Below are positions 6,958 through 9,950 of a stretch of 9,950 nt of DNA, one piece after another. This DNA comes from Clostridiales bacterium (lineage in GTDB: Bacteria > Bacillota > Clostridia > Lachnospirales > Anaerotignaceae), in assembly GCA_021202325.1 (NCBI GenBank), contig JAJQDF010000283.1, positions 1 to 9,950 of the forward strand, written 5' to 3'. The translations under genes were made by a program, and so were the position numbers. The number at the start of each line of letters is the position of its first letter. Within the stretch, counting starts at the first letter, position 1. Below the pieces are notes generated by a model. That model was not told the DNA's origin. It worked only from the letters and a program-made list of their open reading frames with translations, and did not search any database.

Positions 6958-7830
6958 TTGATTGTATATGTTGATATATTGTTTGCCGTAAATATGCTCA
7001 TGGATCTAACAATAATATGGGCAGCAGGCGTTCTGCTTAAAAGAAAAATAATATTTTATAGGCTTCTTTTGGGATCTGCGGCTGGGGCGGCCATGTACAT
7101 AGCCGTATTATATAGGCCCTACATAAACGGATTTGTTCAGTTACTTACAATAATAATGTCTATAGTGCTTTCACTTGCAATAGCCTTCGCGCCGATTAGG
7201 CTGTTTGAACTGGCACGGCTAACCCTTGTTTCATTGGCAGTTTCATTTGCCACTGCAGGAATTATGATAAGCATATTGTGCCTGAGGTCTTTAGGCATTG
7301 TATATACGGCAAAAAATATATTTGACAGTTTTTCATATTCTATTCTTTTTATATCCTCTGCGGCAATATATGCTGCCATAAAGCTTTTCGGCAAAGCCGC
7401 AAGGAATATTGCCAGGGATAGGAAGCAGTATTTCGATGCAGCAATCAAGCTGAATGGTATTCAGGCTAATGTCAGAGCCTTGGCCGACAGCGGAAATTCG
7501 CTGAAAGACAATTTGGGCGGCAATGATGTAATAATAGCGGAATATTCGGCAGTAAAAAGCCTTTTGCCCGATATAGTTTTTACATACGATGCTGTGGAGC
7601 TGTTCAAAGCTCTGTCTGTAACAGATTACAAAACAAGGATAAGGCTTATTCCGTTCAAAAGTCTAGGCAATGAAAATGGCCTGCTTCTTGGTATAAGAGT
7701 CGATGAGGCCGAAATAAAATACGGGAGTACATATATAAGGAAAGAAAACATTATTATAGGAATATACTGCGGCAGGCTGGACAACGCCGGAAGGTTTAAC
7801 GCCATTATTAATTATGACATTATTTTATGA
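6958..7830 (+). CDS. spoIIGA: Sporulation sigma-E factor-processing peptidase SpoIIGA
   Basis: This 290-residue membrane-bound aspartic protease removes the pro-sequence from SigE after asymmetric septation, in response to a forespore signal. The N-terminal half (to about residue 145) has about five hydrophobic membrane segments. It opens with the family start pattern [15 protein letters not shown] and includes the basic loop LLKRK. The C-terminal half is the protease domain, with the catalytic motif LADSGNSL (D177, matching the catalytic Asp near residue 183 in B. subtilis). It also has the conserved [18 protein letters not shown] stretch and ends with FNAII, like the family. The start is TTG at 6958: an in-frame stop lies at 6931-6933, GGGGG sits seven bases upstream, and the next in-frame ATG (6994) would remove conserved N-terminal residues. 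The gene immediately precedes sigE, its substrate. No clear Spo0A box was found upstream, although spoIIG in B. subtilis is Spo0A-dependent. Confidence 0.94.
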   Translation: MIVYVDILFAVNMLMDLTIIWAAGVLLKRKIIFYRLLLGSAAGAAMYIAVLYRPYINGFVQLLTIIMSIVLSLAIAFAPIRLFELARLTLVSLAVSFATAGIMISILCLRSLGIVYTAKNIFDSFSYSILFISSAAIYAAIKLFGKAARNIARDRKQYFDAAIKLNGIQANVRALADSGNSLKDNLGGNDVIIAEYSAVKSLLPDIVFTYDAVELFKALSVTDYKTRIRLIPFKSLGNENGLLLGIRVDEAEIKYGSTYIRKENIIIGIYCGRLDNAGRFNAIINYDIIL

Positions 7831-7843
7831 GGAAGTGCATATA

Positions 7844-8572
7844 ATGATAAACTACAAATTTATATTTTTCCGTATCAAGGATTTTTTTGTCCACAGATTT
7901 AAAATAGGATATGAAAATTCCGTATACTATATCGGCGGAAGTGACACCTTTCCGCCTCCGCTGAGCCCTCCAGAAGAGGAGGCCGTCCTAAATGAGCTTG
8001 GCGGAGAAAACGATGTTCAGGCCAAAAATGTACTTATAGAGAGAAATCTCCGTCTTGTTGTATACATAGCGAGAAAGTTTGAAAATACCGGAATCAATAT
8101 CGAGGATCTCATATCCATAGGTACAATCGGGCTTATAAAAGCTATAAATACATTCAAGCCCGAAAAAAAGATAAAACTGGCAACATATGCCTCACGATGC
8201 ATTGAAAATGAAATACTTATGTACCTGAGAAGAAATAATAAAACCCGTTCGGAAATATCCATAGACGAGCCGCTGAATGTGGACTGGGAAGGAAACGAAC
8301 TTCTGCTTTCCGACATTATAGGAACAGATGCCGATATAATATATAAGGACATAGAGGACGAAGTAGACAAAACCCTGCTTAGAAAGGCGCTCACAAAGTT
8401 ATCCGACAGAGAGCAGAAAATAATAAGCCTGCGGTTCGGCATAAACGGAAATGGCGATGAAAAAACACAGAAGGAAGTTGCTGATATGCTCGGAATATCC
8501 CAGTCGTATATATCAAGGCTGGAGAAGAAAATAATATTGAGGCTAAGAAGGGAAATAAATAAATTCTATTGA
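7844..8572 (+). CDS. sigE: RNA polymerase sporulation sigma factor SigE (pro-sigma-E)
   Basis: This is the early mother-cell sigma factor, made as an inactive precursor and cleaved by SpoIIGA. From ATG 7844 the protein is 242 residues, close to the 239 of B. subtilis. Residues 1-27 form the hydrophobic/basic pro-sequence, ending just before YYIGG (28-32) and [10 protein letters not shown], the known cleavage neighbourhood. Region 2 includes [20 protein letters not shown] and, from G93, [12 protein letters not shown], nearly identical to the B. subtilis protein. Region 4 has the helix-turn-helix [20 protein letters not shown] (208-227). An in-frame ATG at 7814 would add ten residues but overlaps spoIIGA. 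ATG 7844 has the Shine-Dalgarno sequence GAGGAAG (7829-7835) and gives the expected pro-sequence length, so it is preferred. It follows the spoIIGA stop by 13 bases and is almost certainly translated from the same transcript. Confidence 0.97.
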   Translation: MINYKFIFFRIKDFFVHRFKIGYENSVYYIGGSDTFPPPLSPPEEEAVLNELGGENDVQAKNVLIERNLRLVVYIARKFENTGINIEDLISIGTIGLIKAINTFKPEKKIKLATYASRCIENEILMYLRRNNKTRSEISIDEPLNVDWEGNELLLSDIIGTDADIIYKDIEDEVDKTLLRKALTKLSDREQKIISLRFGINGNGDEKTQKEVADMLGISQSYISRLEKKIILRLRREINKFY

Positions 8573-8584
8573 CGGGAGGCAAAT

Positions 8585-9862
8585 ATGCTTATACATACAG
8601 TATCGAGGGGCGAAACGATATATACCATAGCCAATTATTATGGAGTTTCGCCGGAAAGCATAATTTTGAACAACCAGCTTCAAAACCCTGATAAATTAGT
8701 AATAGGGCAAACACTTGTAATACTATATCCCCAAAATGTGTATACAGTGGTGGAGGGCGACACACTTACATCAATATCGGCAAAAACAGGAGTGCCAATC
8801 AAAATATTGAGAAGGAACAATCCTGTGCTGAATACCGGCCTCTACATATACCCCGGACAGACAATAGTGCTGGACTATATGCAGGAAAAGCTTGGTTCAC
8901 TGGAGGTGAACGGCTATTGCTATACATATATAAGCGACAGTCTTTTGGCGGCTTCTCTGCCTTACCTTACATATATAAGTATATTTTCGTACGGCATAAG
9001 GCCGGACGGCACAGTAATATATGCCGATGACGAAAGAATAATTCGGTATGCTAATGAATACGGAGTAAAGCCCATATTGGTGCTGACATCTCTCACCGAA
9101 GCAGGAACATTCAGCAGTGAAAATGTGGCTAAGTTTTTAGCAAATTATGATGCTCAGACCAGATTTATAGAAATAATGATACCGCTTTTAAAGGCGAAGG
9201 GCTACTACGGCGCAGACGTGGACTTTGAATTCATACCTCCGGAATACTCTGTAACATTTGCTGACTTTTTAAGGCGATTTTCCGAAGCCCTCAATGCGGA
9301 AGGCATGGTGCTTTTTACGGCTCTTGCGCCAAAGATATCTGCCGACCAGCCCGGACTTCTCTATGAGGGGCATAATTATGAGCTGATAGGGGAGGCAAGC
9401 AATTTTGTACTTGTTATGACGTACGAGTGGGGATATACATATGGGCCGCCGATGGCAGTAGCACCTATAAACAGCGTAAAAAGGGTACTGGACTATGCCA
9501 TTACAGAAATTCCGAGAAACAAGATTTTCATGGGCATACCTAACTATGGCTACGATTGGCCGATACCATTTGTTCAGGGCGAAACAAAGGCATTGTCAAT
9601 TTCCAATTTCGAGGCAGTGAACATTGCCGCAGAATTTGGGACTGAAATAAAATACGAGGAAATATCCCAATCTCCAACGTACTTGTATGACAACATGCAG
9701 TCCCATGAGGTGTGGTTCGAGGATGCAAAGAGTATACAAAATAAGCTTGTCACGGCATTTACCTATGGTTTCAGGGGGATTACTTATTGGAACCTAATGA
9801 GGAACTTTCCTCAGAATTGGCTTGTATTAAACTCGCTTTTTACAATAGTTTCTTTAGATTAA
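8585..9862 (+). CDS. LysM-LysM-GH18 spore cortex hydrolase, SleL/YaaH-like
   Basis: This 425-residue protein has two LysM modules (residues about 2-48 and 51-97) followed by a glycoside hydrolase family 18 barrel (about 105-425). The GH18 catalytic motif appears as GADVDFEF, with D211, D213 and the acid/base E215. The layout and length match Bacillus YaaH/SleL (about 427-430 residues), an N-acetylglucosaminidase that degrades cortex fragments during germination. LysM modules bind peptidoglycan and place the enzyme in the spore. There is no signal peptide, as expected for a protein made in the mother cell and assembled onto the spore. The Shine-Dalgarno sequence GGGAGG (8574-8579) lies directly after the sigE stop, and the gap between the genes is only 12 bases, so it is probably co-transcribed with spoIIGA-sigE. 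This position is normally held by sigG. No clear terminator follows within the window. Confidence 0.9.
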   Translation: MLIHTVSRGETIYTIANYYGVSPESIILNNQLQNPDKLVIGQTLVILYPQNVYTVVEGDTLTSISAKTGVPIKILRRNNPVLNTGLYIYPGQTIVLDYMQEKLGSLEVNGYCYTYISDSLLAASLPYLTYISIFSYGIRPDGTVIYADDERIIRYANEYGVKPILVLTSLTEAGTFSSENVAKFLANYDAQTRFIEIMIPLLKAKGYYGADVDFEFIPPEYSVTFADFLRRFSEALNAEGMVLFTALAPKISADQPGLLYEGHNYELIGEASNFVLVMTYEWGYTYGPPMAVAPINSVKRVLDYAITEIPRNKIFMGIPNYGYDWPIPFVQGETKALSISNFEAVNIAAEFGTEIKYEEISQSPTYLYDNMQSHEVWFEDAKSIQNKLVTAFTYGFRGITYWNLMRNFPQNWLVLNSLFTIVSLD

Positions 9863-9868
9863 AAAGAA

Positions 9869-9912
9869 CTTAAATATACCTTAAATCAACCTTTAGTTTA
9901 TGTTAAAAATAA
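9869..9912. repeat. Four 11-base-phased TTAAA-like hexamers, Pho-box-like array
   Basis: TTAAAT (9870), TTAAAT (9881), TTTAGT (9892) and TTAAAA (9903) start exactly 11 bases apart. The first two units share CTTAAAT followed by AC at the end (9869-9879 and 9880-9890). An 11-base phase with TT(A/T)A-type hexamers is the known layout of PhoP/PhoB boxes in Firmicutes. A CATAAT hexamer at 9943-9948 could be the -10 of a rightward promoter for a gene outside the window. The array begins just after the GH18 gene stop. The phase is seen directly; the link to phosphate is inference. Confidence 0.4.
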
Positions 9913-9950
9913 CGAAAATATTTTTGTTGTATGACCATATTGCATAATAC

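Noticed and set aside
7814..7843. Upstream in-frame ATG for sigE
   Set aside because: It overlaps the end of spoIIGA and would lengthen the pro-sequence beyond the family norm. The ATG at 7844 has the well-placed GAGGAAG ribosome binding site.
8017..8442. A 141-codon open frame on the minus strand opposite sigE
   Set aside because: It lies fully within the highly conserved sigE region 2-4 coding sequence and looks like a compositional shadow with many Ser/Ile/Phe residues.
8533..8565. Possible SigE-type promoter in the tail of sigE for the GH18 gene (AATATT at 8533, AATAAATT at 8558)
   Set aside because: The spacing is about 19 bases rather than about 14, and the -10 lacks the leading C. 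An alternative, AATAAATA at 8554, has better spacing but two mismatches. Too weak to annotate.

Overview
The window looks like chromosomal DNA from an endospore-forming, low-to-moderate GC member of the Clostridia. The evidence is a spoIIGA-sigE sporulation locus, a proline T-box riboswitch, an archaeal/eukaryote-like ProS, an amidase with copper-amine-oxidase-like and AMIN domains, and heavy use of ATA (Ile) and AGA/AGG (Arg) codons. A genus cannot be assigned from the sequence alone. No mobile element, CRISPR array, tRNA or rRNA was seen, and all six genes look intact.

Layout. (1) 111-2396 (+): secreted N-acetylmuramoyl-L-alanine amidase with its own sigma-A-like promoter and a hairpin terminator. 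(2) 2435-3956 (+): a MepA-like MATE efflux pump behind a short leader. The leader holds an operator-like dyad, a promoter and a terminator-type hairpin, and may be a guanidine-IV (mepA-motif) riboswitch. (3) A bidirectional terminator at about 3962-4006 separates the pump gene from convergent proS. (4) 4009-5442 (-): prolyl-tRNA synthetase preceded by a complete T-box leader with a CCU proline specifier. (5) 5672-5726: divergent promoters for proS and the next gene, with -10 boxes that overlap almost completely. (6) 5755-6876 (+): M29-family aminopeptidase. (7) 6904-9862 (+): a sporulation cluster of spoIIGA, sigE and a LysM-LysM-GH18 spore cortex hydrolase (SleL/YaaH type), with gaps of only 12-13 bases between genes. 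(8) 9863-9950: the start of another intergenic region, carrying four TTAAA-like hexamers at exact 11-base phase that resemble a Pho-box array for a gene beyond the window.

How the genes fit together. SpoIIGA is the membrane protease that matures pro-SigE, and SigE is the early mother-cell sigma factor. The third gene encodes a mother-cell-type spore hydrolase where sigG would usually lie. The amidase also acts on peptidoglycan but has its own transcription unit. proS and the MATE gene each appear to be controlled by RNA-based attenuation: uncharged tRNA-Pro for proS, and possibly guanidine for the pump. The most interesting points are the MATE leader, the spoIIGA start site buried in a terminator-like hairpin, the hydrolase in the sigG position, and the 11-base-phased array at the right edge. 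All are known kinds of element in unusual forms; I did not find a clearly new biological system.
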